Source of the DNA: Oscarella lobularis
Taxonomy: Eukaryota; Porifera; Homoscleromorpha; Homosclerophorida; Oscarellidae
Assembly (NCBI RefSeq): GCF_947507565.1
Contig: NC_089193.1
Location: 1,116,001 to 1,180,000, forward strand
DNA: 64,000 nt
Reading direction: 5' to 3'
Shown one piece after another: positions 45,691 through 56,478 of this stretch. The notes beneath the pieces are model-generated. The model was not told the DNA's origin. It searched no databases and saw only the letters and a list, made by a program, of their open reading frames with translations. The translations under genes and the position numbers were made by a program. Each line of letters begins with the position of its first letter. Position 1 is the first letter of the stretch.

Positions 45691-46515
45691 CTAAGCCTTA
45701 CTCTTTCCATCGTCCATAAACAATTTCTTTACAGCATACGTCTAAAGAACACAACGCATTCTATAGACATTATAATAAATATCGTTTAGGATTTACCTGT
45801 ATGGTGGCCGTAACACTCATGACAATTAAACTCGCAATGGACCAGAACTGAACGCGCTCGCAATTCAATTCTGCAAGATGACGATGTCGCGCCTCTCTCG
45901 CTCTCATGTATTCTTGCACGCGCTGAACGCTCTCCATGTGTTGCTTCAGAGTTCGCGTTACATTCTTCAAAGAGAACATTATTGTGTTCTATTTATGAAA
46001 TATATTTGCCAATTAAATCTCTACCTGAACCGTGTGAAATTCCTTTTCCACGTTCTCGTCCTGAAACTGTTCGCTCCAATCGTCGTCATAGTTACGATCC
46101 ACGCCGATATCGATAAAAATTGTTTTGTCCGTCACGTGACTAAATGTATTTCCAAAGCAAAATTTGACGAGACCGTCCTCCTGGGCCGTCACTTCGTGCA
46201 TTCCGTCCGATTCGCGTTGCTCCGATACCATCACGTGACCCGAGGTACTTCGCAGGACGAAATCGACGTCCATATCTCCTCCGTCAATAACCTTGAGAAA
46301 ACGGAGGGGACCCCTTTCGAATTTGCGGTCTGAGGTAAATGCAATGGCTCTGTTATTACTTGATATTCGATTTCTATCGCTGATCCGTGTTTCACTTCTT
46401 GGAAAAAACATTCTTCGTATCTTGCCGGAAGACGGAAGGTGAACGACGATTCGTATGAAGTCATAACGGAATGAAATAGTAAGAAATATAAGCTCGCTGA
46501 AGCTAGGAAAGGCAT
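45691..46515 (-). CDS. p24 family cargo receptor, TMED1/TMED5-like (gamma class)
   Basis: Four exons (46360-46515, 46025-46291, then two short ones) give about 214 residues. Signal peptide MPFLASASLYFLLFHSV is followed by a GOLD domain (FTFRLPARYEECFFQEVKHG; DMDVDFVLRSTSGHVMVSEQ; DGLVKFCFGNTFSHVTDKTI). A coiled coil (VQRVQEYMRAREARHRHLAE), one transmembrane helix (WSIASLIVMSVTATIQ) and a short cytosolic tail KKLFMDDGKSKA complete it. The tail resembles the LFEDKRKS-type ends of TMED1/5. These proteins cycle between ER and Golgi in COPI and COPII vesicles and help select cargo such as GPI-anchored proteins. The stop is CTA at 45691-45693. The gene is preceded, 83 bases upstream, by the stop of the beta-trefoil gene. 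Confidence 0.92.
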
Positions 46516-46598
46516 TTCGGTATGTGAAGCGAGAAATCGAAGGAAACAGTTGATTGGCAGCGCGCGCTAAAGAGGAGTGACTTTCCCTACTACTGTAA

Positions 46599-47550
46599 TC
46601 AAAAAACCGGTCGGATAAAAAAGGAAGCATTTTTTATGTGCTCATTAAAATCCGTTGAGCTGACTGCAATAGGAATTTTCTCTTTGCAGCAAAATCCTAG
46701 GTATTTATTCGCCTTCAGTGATTTGAACGAGTGATAGCCATATCCCTCCATTTTAAAAAGAAGCGATTTTTCCTTAGGAAGTAGATTGTTTTCGAGTTCA
46801 GTACAACGCTATAAAATAAATTTTAACATATCCTCTAATTGAATTTCTCAATACCTTGATTGTAACTGATCCATTGTCAGCCATGCTTACAAACATTTTA
46901 TCTTTGCTAAAAGCCTTGCACTGGAGAGCAACCACTGACGAATTGACGCCTTTAGCAGAATCGATCATTTCTATAATACTGAAGTGGCAGTCGCTTAGCT
47001 CGTAATCAACATTAGAACGAGAAACTACGCTCAGAGGACTTTGATCATTCTCCTTCGTAAGAATAACAAATTCGTTTACAGCGCGACGCAGCTGCAAACA
47101 CACTCTACCCAACGGCATGGTCACAGCATCATACTCATCTTCCTCCTACAAAAATAACGCCTCTTAATTAATTAATTTATTAAATTTAACATTTACACCT
47201 TCGAAGCACCGCGTTAGTACCTTTGGCGGTTTCACTGTACTTATTTCCGGTGGAACATGAAAAGCAAAAGAGACTAATCCCACTAGTTTCGAATGGGGCA
47301 GCGATTCCAAGAGTTTGAAGACGAGGCATCTCTCCGGATCAGCATACGCCTTCCAGCGTTTCTTCTCGAAGGTGACCACTTCGAACGGCTCAAATGGACC
47401 CGACTTCGATTTCGTCGCAGCTTGCCAATGATAATTTAGTCCCTGGCAGATTTTCTTAACAAAACTACACACGTGACTGATCCTTTGTCCTTTGATGATT
47501 GGCTGAACGCTAGAGGGAACGACGGAAGGCTTCTGTCTATCTTGCTCCAT
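46599..47550 (-). CDS. IL-1-family-like beta-trefoil protein with pro-domain (candidate cytokine)
   Basis: Three exons (47221-47550, 46855-47145, 46599-46808), all phase 0, give 276 residues, near the 269 of human pro-IL-1beta. No signal peptide is visible. Residues 1-110 have no family I recognise. The C-terminal ~160 residues have an IL-1-like order of strands: VVALQCKAFSKDKMFVSM, a loop ENNLLPKEKSLLFKMEG, then YHSFKSLKANKYLGFCCKEK, IPIAVSS, and ASFFIRPVF at the end. IL-1beta has the same order: a YLSC strand, a KKKMEKRFVF loop, [20 protein letters not shown] and FTMQF. Asp116-Ala117 (DEYD/AVTM) sits where caspase cleavage would release the trefoil. The PROSITE-type IL-1 signature is not met exactly (one residue short, no Thr). 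An FGF-like or other trefoil remains possible. Its start is 95 bases from the DED-helicase start on the other strand. Confidence 0.55.
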
Positions 47551-47645
47551 ACGACGGCAGCGAGAGTTCGAAACTGAAACCTTCCCCAAGAGTCCCCGCT
47601 ATCTATTTACCCCATTGATATAGCCGCGGTTCCTGTCACGTGAAC
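47551..47645. promoter_or_regulatory. 95-base divergent promoter between the IL-1-like gene and the DED-RLR gene
   Basis: The start codons at 47550 (minus) and 47646 (plus) are 95 bases apart. CACGTG lies at 47637-47642, immediately before the helicase ATG, and a second CACGTG lies within the first exon of the minus gene near 47470. I see no clear IRF- or NF-kB-like site by eye. Shared control is inferred from position. Confidence 0.6.
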
Positions 47646-50454
47646 ATGGCTGTACGTGACGACGAGTCGTCCGCTGGTGGCGTCGATCCTTTTCTTACAT
47701 TCGTGTATTCGATCGCCCAAGAGCTGAAAGACGAAAACCTAAAAGGAATGAAATTTTTATGCGGCAAACTTTTACCAAAAGGAGTACTGGAAGACGTCAA
47801 AGATCCTCTGGATCTTATTGTCAAACTGCAAGAGGAGAATAAAATTACTGAAGACAACCTAAGCTTTCTAACCGAACTAGTGAGAATCGTCGGAAGAAGA
47901 GATCTAGAGCAACAAATAGTTGAGTACGAACGCGCAAGAAAAGACCAACAGCATCTTGGAACTAGTAATAAGTTCATGTAGTTACCTTTCGGAATAACTA
48001 TGAGCGCCTTGTGCCTTTACAGAGATCTCGAGAAACGTCGTAAGTAAGGCCACGCCTCAATCTCTCCCATCACACGGCACCACGCCGTCACCGCCCAGAC
48101 AAGACTTAGATACACAGAACGAATCGATCAGCGCGCCGTTGCCTCAAAGTATGCCCAGACAAGACTTGGAATACGCTGCTACACAGAACGAATCGATCAG
48201 AGACAGATATCGACCGTCTAGCCACGTAGAAACTGATGGGGTCCCCAGCCTCGGAGGTACGTACCTAATCAACTGACCGAACAAAAGGAAGGTGCGGATT
48301 GAAAACTGCTTCATTCTAGATACCGTTGATCAAACATTGACATCTAGAGACGAGAGTCATTCAGGCTCTATCACCGCTCGAAGTTTGATGCTAAGTCCTC
48401 AGGTCGTCTCAGACTCACAGCCAGAGCAGGCAGAGATTAGGGTTCGAGGTTACCAAGCAGAGTTGATACACGACGCTAAGACTGAAAATTCGATCGTCGT
48501 AGCACCAACGGGATCAGGAAAAACTTTGGTGGCAGCAGAACTCACCAGACACCACATGACGAGTTCGGTGTTTCCTCGAGACTACACAGCAATATTCATA
48601 GTAGACAAGGTGCCTTTAGTGCTGCAGCAAGCAGAAAAGCTGTTAGAGTACCTGAAGCCGACATTAGATTGGTTCAAAGTGGACCAGCTAATCGGTGAAA
48701 AGAGCGCTCAGCTGGGCGTATCCATGAGCGAAAACCAAGCCGTCGTTCTTACGGCCCAAGTATTGGTCAATCACCTAAAAGGAAAAGGAGACTGTAAAAC
48801 AATCAGCCTAACTAGCATCGATTTACTGATCTTTGACGAGTGTCATCACACGCACGACAATCATCCGTACAACGAAATCATGAACTTTTACCACGACCTG
48901 AAGCAAAGGCATCCTAGAGGAAAACTTCCAAAAATCATAGGTCTTACTGCATCAATTGGAACGGGCGGTAAAATGACCCCCGAAGGTGCACTGCAACACG
49001 TTTACAAAATATGCGCGAATTTGGACTGCAAAAGAATAGTTCGGGTCAAAGAGAATAAAGCTGAGCTCGCGGCACACGTCACACCTCCCGAAGCCAACGT
49101 TCAGGTCGTTCCATCTCGCCGTGTAGACCCGTTTCGCACTCGTGTGGTTGACTTCATGCAGGCTCTTGAAAGAGAATATTTTGAGAAACGGCCTCCTTCA
49201 CAATGTCAGCACGGGACGCAGCAGTACGAAAGCTGGATTCAGTCGATGCGCTCTCTCATGCTTCAAACATCCAACAGAGAAGGAGAATTTTGTGCGCGAT
49301 GTCTCATCGAGCTCAGTCGCGCACTGGTAGTCAACGACGACTGTCGAACGGTCGACGCTCGGACGTACTTTCAACGCTTTCTAAACGAAATACTACGATT
49401 GAAATTTGAAGGAGGCAAAGCATTACTACGAGGTCGATTGAGTAAATTTGTCGAAGACTTGATTGACCTGGAAAAAACACCAGAAGCACTGGTTAATCCC
49501 AAGCTTGTCTATCTTGAGCAGCTCCTTCTCAGACGCTACGCCGACGAACCGGACTCTCTCTGCATTCTGTTCACAAAAACACGATATTCAACTCAAGCAT
49601 TTACAAAATGGATTAACTTCAACCCAAGACTCTGCCATCTCAACGCTACACGCCTAACAGGATCTTCAAACGACGAAGACTCGATGACCAAACCTCAACA
49701 GCAAGAAGTCATCGACGACTTTTCGAAAGGCATATCGAAAATTATGATTGCTACTACTATAGCAATACAGGGCTTGGACATCAAGGCTTGCAACACTGTT
49801 ATTCGGTACGGACTGGTTACCGACGAAATAGCTATGGTTCAGGCGAGGGGTAGAGCTAGAGCAGCGGCAAGCAAAGTTACGGCTGTTCACCCCTCGTATA
49901 GAGGAGAGCAAAAAGAGCGTGCAAACGAAGAAAAAGAAGAGCTTATGGAAGACGCCTTACATGAATTCGAAAAGATAGATCCTCAAATAGTCGCGGAAAC
50001 GACGGCGTCTTTGCAAGCAGACAGCTTCCGGCAGAGAGAAATGGTTAGAGCTCAGGAACAACAGATTGACAGAGGCTGCCGATACGATATGACGCGAATC
50101 GAGTTCTTTTGCAAGGAATGCCAGAGTTTCCTGTGCCGAGGTGATAGCATCCAAAAGCTCGTTAAAACACACACAATCGTCACCGATGACGCCTTCAAAG
50201 ACAACGCTGAGTGGTCTCTACTTCCTCCAAAGACTGGCTCACCTGCCAGTTATGACGGCGTAGATATAGGCGGCAGAGTTGTCTGCAAAAAATGCAATAA
50301 ACGAATAGGTGCCGTTGTAAGCAAGGAAAAAGTTTCCTTTCCTGCTTTATCGATGAAAGAAGTCCTCTGGTCCCACAGAGGTTCTTCACAAAAAAAAGAA
50401 ACCGTCGGAAAAGCTACAAAAAAAGAATTTGACAAAGGATTTCGCGATTACTAG
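47646..50454 (+). CDS. RIG-I-like receptor with an N-terminal death effector domain
   Basis: Exons 47646-47964, 48023-48256 and 48320-50454 join in frame to 895 residues. Residues about 12-98 form a DED: FLTFVYSIAQELKDENLKGM, KFLCGKLLPKGVLEDVKDPL, DLIVKLQEENKI and the DED-type RxDL motif in VGRRDLEQQ. A Ser/Pro/Gln-rich linker of roughly 100 residues follows. The helicase has APTGSGKT (246), DECHH (357), LTASIGTGG, the RLR insert, ATTIAIQGLDIKACNTVIRY and QARGRARA (692). The C-terminal regulatory domain has two zinc-binding pairs, CKEC (782-785) and CKKC (840-843). Vertebrate RIG-I and MDA5 have two CARDs at the N terminus, and LGP2 has none. The protein should bind viral-type RNA in the cytosol; signalling through DED partners such as FADD or caspase-8 relatives is inferred. 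Confidence 0.9.
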
Positions 50455-50614
50455 CAGTGAGGTAAAGACAGTCGCAGTGTTATCAACTACTGCCATAGCT
50501 GTTGAGTCTGTGTACGTATGTGTGAGTCTGTGTGAGTGTGAATCGCTGTCCGTGACAAATATAAGACCTCTGAGCTACGTGGGGAGACGGGGCTGAATGC
50601 AGGGATCAGCCTAA

Positions 50615-53444
50615 TCACAAAGAAAACTGGTCAGGGTCGACGAGGCAATTTTCTTGCACGACATCCACAGTAGCTGGTCCATCTAAACAAAAAATCTATA
50701 TCGACTAGACGTCATACTCACGTAAAACTCACTCAGTGAGAAGTGCTCGTTCCTCTGAATTTCACTTCTTGCATTTTCGATGGCATGCTTCAGTGCAAGC
50801 AAACAGGAGCAAGACATGCATATGGGCGGCTCCCCAACAGCTAGCAAAACCGTAAAATATTAGTTCCTCGTCAACTCCCCACCCTTGCCTTTGGATCGAA
50901 GAATGCCGAGCGGATTTGGTGCATCTTTAAGAAACGCAATTCTGAAGTCAGCGGGAATATCCTTCGAAGACGGCGGCTTGTATTCCTGTATATGCACGAG
51001 CTCAATTTAGAAGCTACAATTACAACGTAGCACCTACCCAAGTGTTAGAGGTCAGCAGCGTTCCCGTAGTGGGATCTCGAACAAAATGCTCAGTCAACCA
51101 ATAGCCGATGCCCATTGCAAAAGCCCCTTGAGCTTGTCCAACGTCAATCTCAGGATTCATGCTACGATAAAAGAAGTTTCGCTAGCCCAAATATAGGTAT
51201 GTGACGTACCTCTCTCCACAGTCGTACAACATGTCTGTGCGAATTAGTTCGTGTTCGCCTGTCAGCACGTCGAGTTCCACTTCGGTGCAAGTGACGCCGT
51301 ACGTGCAATAGCTGAACGTATGCGTTGAAGCCATATCTACACTTTCAAACCCATCAATTATTAACCGCGTGGTCGTAAATAAAAGAATTTCTTACCAGCC
51401 TTCAGCAGTGAGATTAATTCCCATTTTTTGGCTTTGCTTAACCACACGTGGCCAAGTTGCTGTGGCCGGTAGTTTGGCCCTGGCCGCCTTCATTCTGTCA
51501 TTGAGCACTTGGCAGGCAGAAAGAATAGCCTGAATGAGAATGAGTGAAAAAAGAGGAAAGAGAATCGCGGACATACCGCGCAGTTTAGCTCACTGCCGAC
51601 GCTGCCACCCGTCGCACTGTCTAGAGATTTCAAGTCGTCTGCTTTTCCCATTCAAAAGGTGCGAACCTCTATGCTTACTATTTGCACCAATCAATGAATA
51701 CGATGGCTTGATTTTGATTAGGCTTATATCGTCGACGCCCAAAGTAGACGCGGCCACTTGGACAATCTTAGACCACAAGCCCTCGATTCAATTACGTGCA
51801 CATCGTATTTATCTACCTTGGTATTGAGACCCTGTCCCATTTCTATACCTCCCGTCGATATGGCAACCGATCCGTCGCCAGCATAGGCGGATATTACACA
51901 AGTGAAGGGAGCCCCACTTAGAATAACTCCAAATTTCAAGGGAACAACGGAAAGACCTTTCTTCTTCCAACGGTTCTCCTTCACGAGAATTAAAGGATCG
52001 AAGACTGCCTCTCGTCATTATTTACCTTGTTGAACGTTTGAATGGCTACACTTCGCGTTTGGAAGTCGCTCGACGTAATCAGCTGAGTCCACAGCGAGGA
52101 AATGCTGCAGTAGGGCAACGGCTGCCCGTACGGCGTGATCTGCCCCTTTTGATACAAATTTATCACTCGAACTTCCTCCGGCGTCTTTCCCAAAGTCTTG
52201 GCAACGTGCTCCATAATTGACTCCATAGCAAAAATCGACGGCACCGAACCTAATAAGAAAATGAAAAGAAAGAAAAAAAATTGTCTTTGCTAGTACCTGG
52301 GGATCGGCAAGCAGTGTTGCTCGGTGTATGGGTCTTGCATGCTTTGCTGATCACTTTCCAGTGAGGACAGTAATAGGCTAAATAACGAAATGACGGAAGA
52401 CGTCTATTGGCTATCCTTCTCCAGTTAACCGTTGTCAAAGTAGACGTCGTAGTGAAATAGAATATCTCCATTTGCCGTAAATCCGCAGTCGCCCGAAACG
52501 GAAACAATCACGGCGTTGAGTTTTCCATCGTCGTCAAATCCAATCTATTAAAACAGACATTAGAAGTTAGAGGAGACTCTTCGCTACTCCATTGATTACC
52601 TGATACTCTGACAAATAGGAAGGCCGACAACCAAGCATTCGCATATTCGAGTCGATGTCCATCAGCACGCGAACAGGTCTATCGACCAATTAATTCTATT
52701 CAGAGTACCCTATGCGAAATCCCGACGTTCGTCACCTTTTCACGACCGAAGCGGCGAGAGCGGCACCGCACGAAATTTGCTGCCCGTTGCTAATCTTTCC
52801 GCCGAAGCCACCACCGATTCTTTTGACGCTGACGTTCACGCTGACGAAGACGAGACGTTTTCTTCATCGTCTCTGGCATTTTCTACTGACTTGCCTGCTC
52901 TCCGTTATGCCCAGTACCTGCGCAATTGACCTTTGGCAATGATCAACGTGTTGTGTCGATGATACAACGTCGTAGCCGTCTTCGACAGGTACAACGAGAG
53001 CCCTCTATAGAAGACAGAGACAATCGAACAGTACACAAGAAAACTTCTTCGTCATGCCTGGGTCTCCATATAGAAATGATACTGAGGACCGCAAAATATT
53101 TCACCGGATATCTGATGCTTACTGCTCTTCAATGCATCTTTTCATAATTGAAACGTTCTGTCAATGCGAAGAAAAACGTCATTTCAGCCTATTACCCATT
53201 GGGTCCCCATCTCCTGATATGATTGGGGTCGAAGTGAAGAGCAGCGTGCCGGCTTGAATCGCTTCCTTGATCGTCAGCACAAGCGGTCCGAGAGACTTGT
53301 ACGTTCCTTTGACAGCCAACGCTGCCGCGTTCGCGTGAGCCTGAGTGTCCGCCACGACCATTCCTAACGCTTGGCCGGAAAATTCCACAGTCGATCCGAC
53401 GGGGACAAAAAGCTAAATAATAATTCAACCAAAATGTTCTGTAG
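50615..53444 (-). CDS. AOX: Aldehyde oxidase-like, 3' (molybdopterin-domain) partial copy
   Basis: It matches the 3' half of the full gene at 56.5-63.3 kb exon for exon. Segments include VEFSGQALGMVVADTQAHAN, GEIFCGPQYHFYMETQ, VPVEDGYDVVSSTQHVDHCQ, VKRIGGGFGGKISNGQQISC, SNTACRSPG, GSVPSIFAMESIMEHVAKTL, GGIEMGQGLNTK, and a C terminus LDGPATVDVVQENCLVDPDQ with stop at 50615-50617. The Fe-S and FAD domains are not found upstream: the sequence runs into 200 N, beyond which no oxidase sequence is seen. The exons themselves show no disabling change that I could find. It may be a truncated duplicate, or an allele of the other copy placed in tandem by the assembler. Confidence 0.8.
50618..53444. repeat. 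Left copy of a ~2.8 kb segmental duplication
   Basis: Nearly identical, introns included, to 56534-59375 and in the same orientation. Similarity begins abruptly at AAAGAAAACTGGT and on the right continues up to the N gap. Confidence 0.88.
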
Positions 53445-53644
53445 NNNNNNNNNNNNNNNNNNNNNNNNNNNNNNNNNNNNNNNNNNNNNNNNNNNNNNNN
53501 NNNNNNNNNNNNNNNNNNNNNNNNNNNNNNNNNNNNNNNNNNNNNNNNNNNNNNNNNNNNNNNNNNNNNNNNNNNNNNNNNNNNNNNNNNNNNNNNNNNN
53601 NNNNNNNNNNNNNNNNNNNNNNNNNNNNNNNNNNNNNNNNNNNN
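53445..53644. other. Assembly gap, exactly 200 N
   Basis: A round-number run of N, so probably a placeholder of unknown true length. It coincides with the right edge of the duplicated aldehyde-oxidase segment. Confidence 0.98.
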
Positions 53645-53955
53645 GCAACACACGACAACGCATCGGTAGTCATGGCCATTATTGCTTCGCCTCATCTCTC
53701 TTCAATTTTCTCATTATTTGTGTGTAGAAGAGTTACGCTCTAAGCACAGTCTATAGCAACGTCGAAGGCGACGTGAAAAGCTTCCTCAATTCGAGATGAA
53801 GGGTCGTTCGATGTCCTCGCTCAAACGAATCAAAGAGCAATGAAAAATGAAGTGACGCCGCGTAGTTTTCACTTTTGGTCTCGCTGTCCCTGCACGCCTG
53901 TTTTCTGTGATGCATTTCAGCACCTCAGTGAGGTAAAGCGCCTGCGTACCTAAAA

Positions 53956-55494
53956 ATGACCCAGCTACTTTGCGATCTTTTTTTTTTGTTTTGGGCGCAG
54001 GATCCTCAACTTCCGTCAAGTTTATCTCCAGTTGTGCGAGACTACATCGAATTGATGATGTCGAGAGGGGTATGGGTTAGTCACAATAGGAGAGCTGAGT
54101 GCTTCATGGCAATCTGCGATTTGATGAATGAAAGCGGGACCGCGTTTAAATCTGGCGTCAAATCGTTTGAAGGACGGTGGACTGACTATCCAGTCGTAGC
54201 GGACATCGCTTTCCGTTGCGGTATGCTCATTCTGTGAACTCGTAGAAAGTGATAGTCTTAATTTGAAGCATGCCAATTATTAGATCTTCCTTGTCATGCA
54301 GCGTATGGAATCGTCAGCATTAAATCTGAGAGGAAAGAACGCGACCGAGGCAAGGTAGAAGTGGCTCAATGCTGTCGCTTAGCACCCTACGATTGTAGGT
54401 GGTGGAGGCATTCTACTGAAAAGAGTCTTGCTTATGTACGTTTTCATTTTAAATTATTTTTTGTTCTTATTTCACGTCATATTCAGGACAACTATTCATG
54501 GCCGATATTGGCAATAATTGCCTTTCCTCCTGCGAAATGCGCCCCGGGTGCGGTTGAGGTTTATGCGTCAATCAATGGCACGCTAGCCAGGGAAGACCCT
54601 CTACTGAACGTCGAGTATAACGGAGAAGAAGATGTGGAGAAAGTTTATCAGGTTTTAACGAGCAGCAGCTTTTCGCGTGCATTAAGCGTCTTTCTTGACT
54701 GTATTCGTACTTAGGTGTTTGGCAAGATTGTGAAGACGTTGGCTGCGCTGCGGAAGTATGCCATGAAAATGGGAGTCACAATCAAAGACTTCCAATTTGA
54801 GGGAGATGACAAAGTGAATCGAAGCGTGAGGTATTCTTTATAACGCGCGAAGGTACGGAGGCATCTCTCTGACGCACGTTCTTGCAGGCTCACAAAGAAG
54901 ATCAATTATCGCGTTTACATGGGCCAAATCGAGGAGGAAAGGGTCATTGTCAAGTATTTCCTTGACGGCGCCGGCGATGAATACGGCGACAAGGCTCACA
55001 AGTACGCGGCCGATAAAGGATTTGCTCCACCCATACTCGGACGCTGGAAGTGTTCGCAATCAGATGCATCTGCTCTGGTCATGTCCTACGTCCATGGCTC
55101 TTCTTTCCTAATGGCGGTTCAGGAGAAGATGAGAAAGGGGCCTCGACATGGACGGCTTACCCGCAGGAAAAAGGCAAGTGAAATTTATCGCACTTTGCTT
55201 CTCCTTGTGGAGAAGCAAACGCAGGAGTTGCACTCCGGCAGTTTCGTCCATGGCGATTTGAGAAACGAAAACATCATTGTCGATTTGGAGGCAGATCCAA
55301 AGCCGCATGTCTACTTCATCGATTACGATAGTAGCGGTTTCGAGGGCTTGGCAAAATACGGTCAAATGAATCCTGGTTTGTATTATCCTTCCCCAGAAAC
55401 TGGTACCAAGATTCTTCCCATTCACGACTGGTACTTTGTCGCTGGTCTCAAATCGGTCGCACTCGAATGGGGCTGGATATCATCTCATTTGTAA
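53956..55494 (+). CDS. Protein-kinase-like gene (possible Crinkler-type/RIO-like kinase fold), 5' end uncertain
   Basis: Several exons read rightward. The first clear one starts at 54001 after a T-rich acceptor (DPQLPSSLSPVVRDYIELMM); a frame open from ATG 53956 could instead provide the start. The next pieces are LPCHAAYGIVSIKSERKERD, WPILAIIAFPPAKCAPGAVE and EEERVIVKYFLDGAGDEYGD. The C-terminal part has kinase motifs: HSGSFVHGDLRNENIIVDLE (catalytic loop with HGD and Asn) and VYFIDYDSSGFEG (the DFG position reads DYD). It ends YPSPETGTKILPIHDWYFVA and LEWGWISSHL. This resembles kinase-like proteins found in many copies in sponges, cnidarians and fungi, some linked to Crinkler-type effectors. 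I cannot assign a substrate. It separates the two aldehyde-oxidase copies. Confidence 0.7.
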
Positions 55495-56478
55495 TGAGTG
55501 CAACTATCGCGATGACTTAGCAGAACTACGTTTGGTTTCTTTGTTCTATTGGTCATTGATGCATACAATGAAGTAAAGATCTTTAGTAGTATAGAGAGCG
55601 GCGGCCATCTTGGATGACGCCAGAACTTTTCGTTTTGGTTGAAAAGGCTCATTCGCTACGCCTTCTACCGCACTCTCTTGCGTTTGCTTCCAGAAGCACA
55701 GTGGAAAAGATAATCGCTTACGACTGTACAGAATCGTGGACATAAAACATGCCCAAATTACCTGACAATCCATTAAAAGATAGTCGAAAGCACGTGGCGG
55801 CTGCTAGCCAACGTTCGAGGGAAGGGAGCTATAACCTGCTAACCTCTGCAACGCCCTACCCTACTAGCAGCCGCCAACTAAACCCTAATGCAAGGGAAGG
55901 ACCCGTACACACTATCGTAGTTATGCAACGAGTGCTGATACGTTCTCAACTACCTGCTCTAGAGCCAGATGCTGTCCGTCTACACTCTCTGCGTCGTACA
56001 TACCGTGGGAGTTTCATGCATGCTATGCCACTAAGCCTTCGCATGAGCCCCAACCCGCCCTCGATTAGACTGGCAGAAATCGAGTCCTAGTGTTTAGATT
56101 CGATCGGAAATCTGACTATGCCCAAAACGAGGCCAGTGGCACAGCATGCAATTAATCTCTATGCACGATGCAGAGAGACCCGCCCCTAAGTGCATGCCTA
56201 CATTGGGGACCCCAAAGGAATATGCAAACCTTGCGATCCATTCATTCTTCTTTCAGCGCCGAAACTGACACAAACCTAGTAAACGCATCTAGTGAGACAC
56301 AGTCATGAGCATTCCTAAAGCGTTTAGACGCGCGATGTGAAAGTAGAAGAGTAAGCGCGATGCGTACGATCGTGGGTCCTATATAGGGACCCTCGAAAAA
56401 AATCTCGTACAGTCGCCAAGAGAAAAAGTCGTTTAGAATGGTATAAGAATAATCGCGGAAGCCGTTGACGTCGGATTG
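55495..56478. other. Intergenic region of about 1 kb with an inverted repeat
   Basis: A perfect 12-base inverted repeat (GGCGGCTGCTAG at 55796-55807, its complement at 55864-55875) flanks 56 bases. An open frame of 113 codons across 55749-56090 has no recognisable domain. I see no RNA gene. Confidence 0.5.

Noticed and set aside
46599-47550. Calling the beta-trefoil protein an FGF
   Set aside because: The C-terminal strand order and the loop LENNLLPKEKSLLF fit IL-1 better, FGF hallmark residues near the end are absent, and there is no signal peptide. It is kept as an alternative, not as the call.
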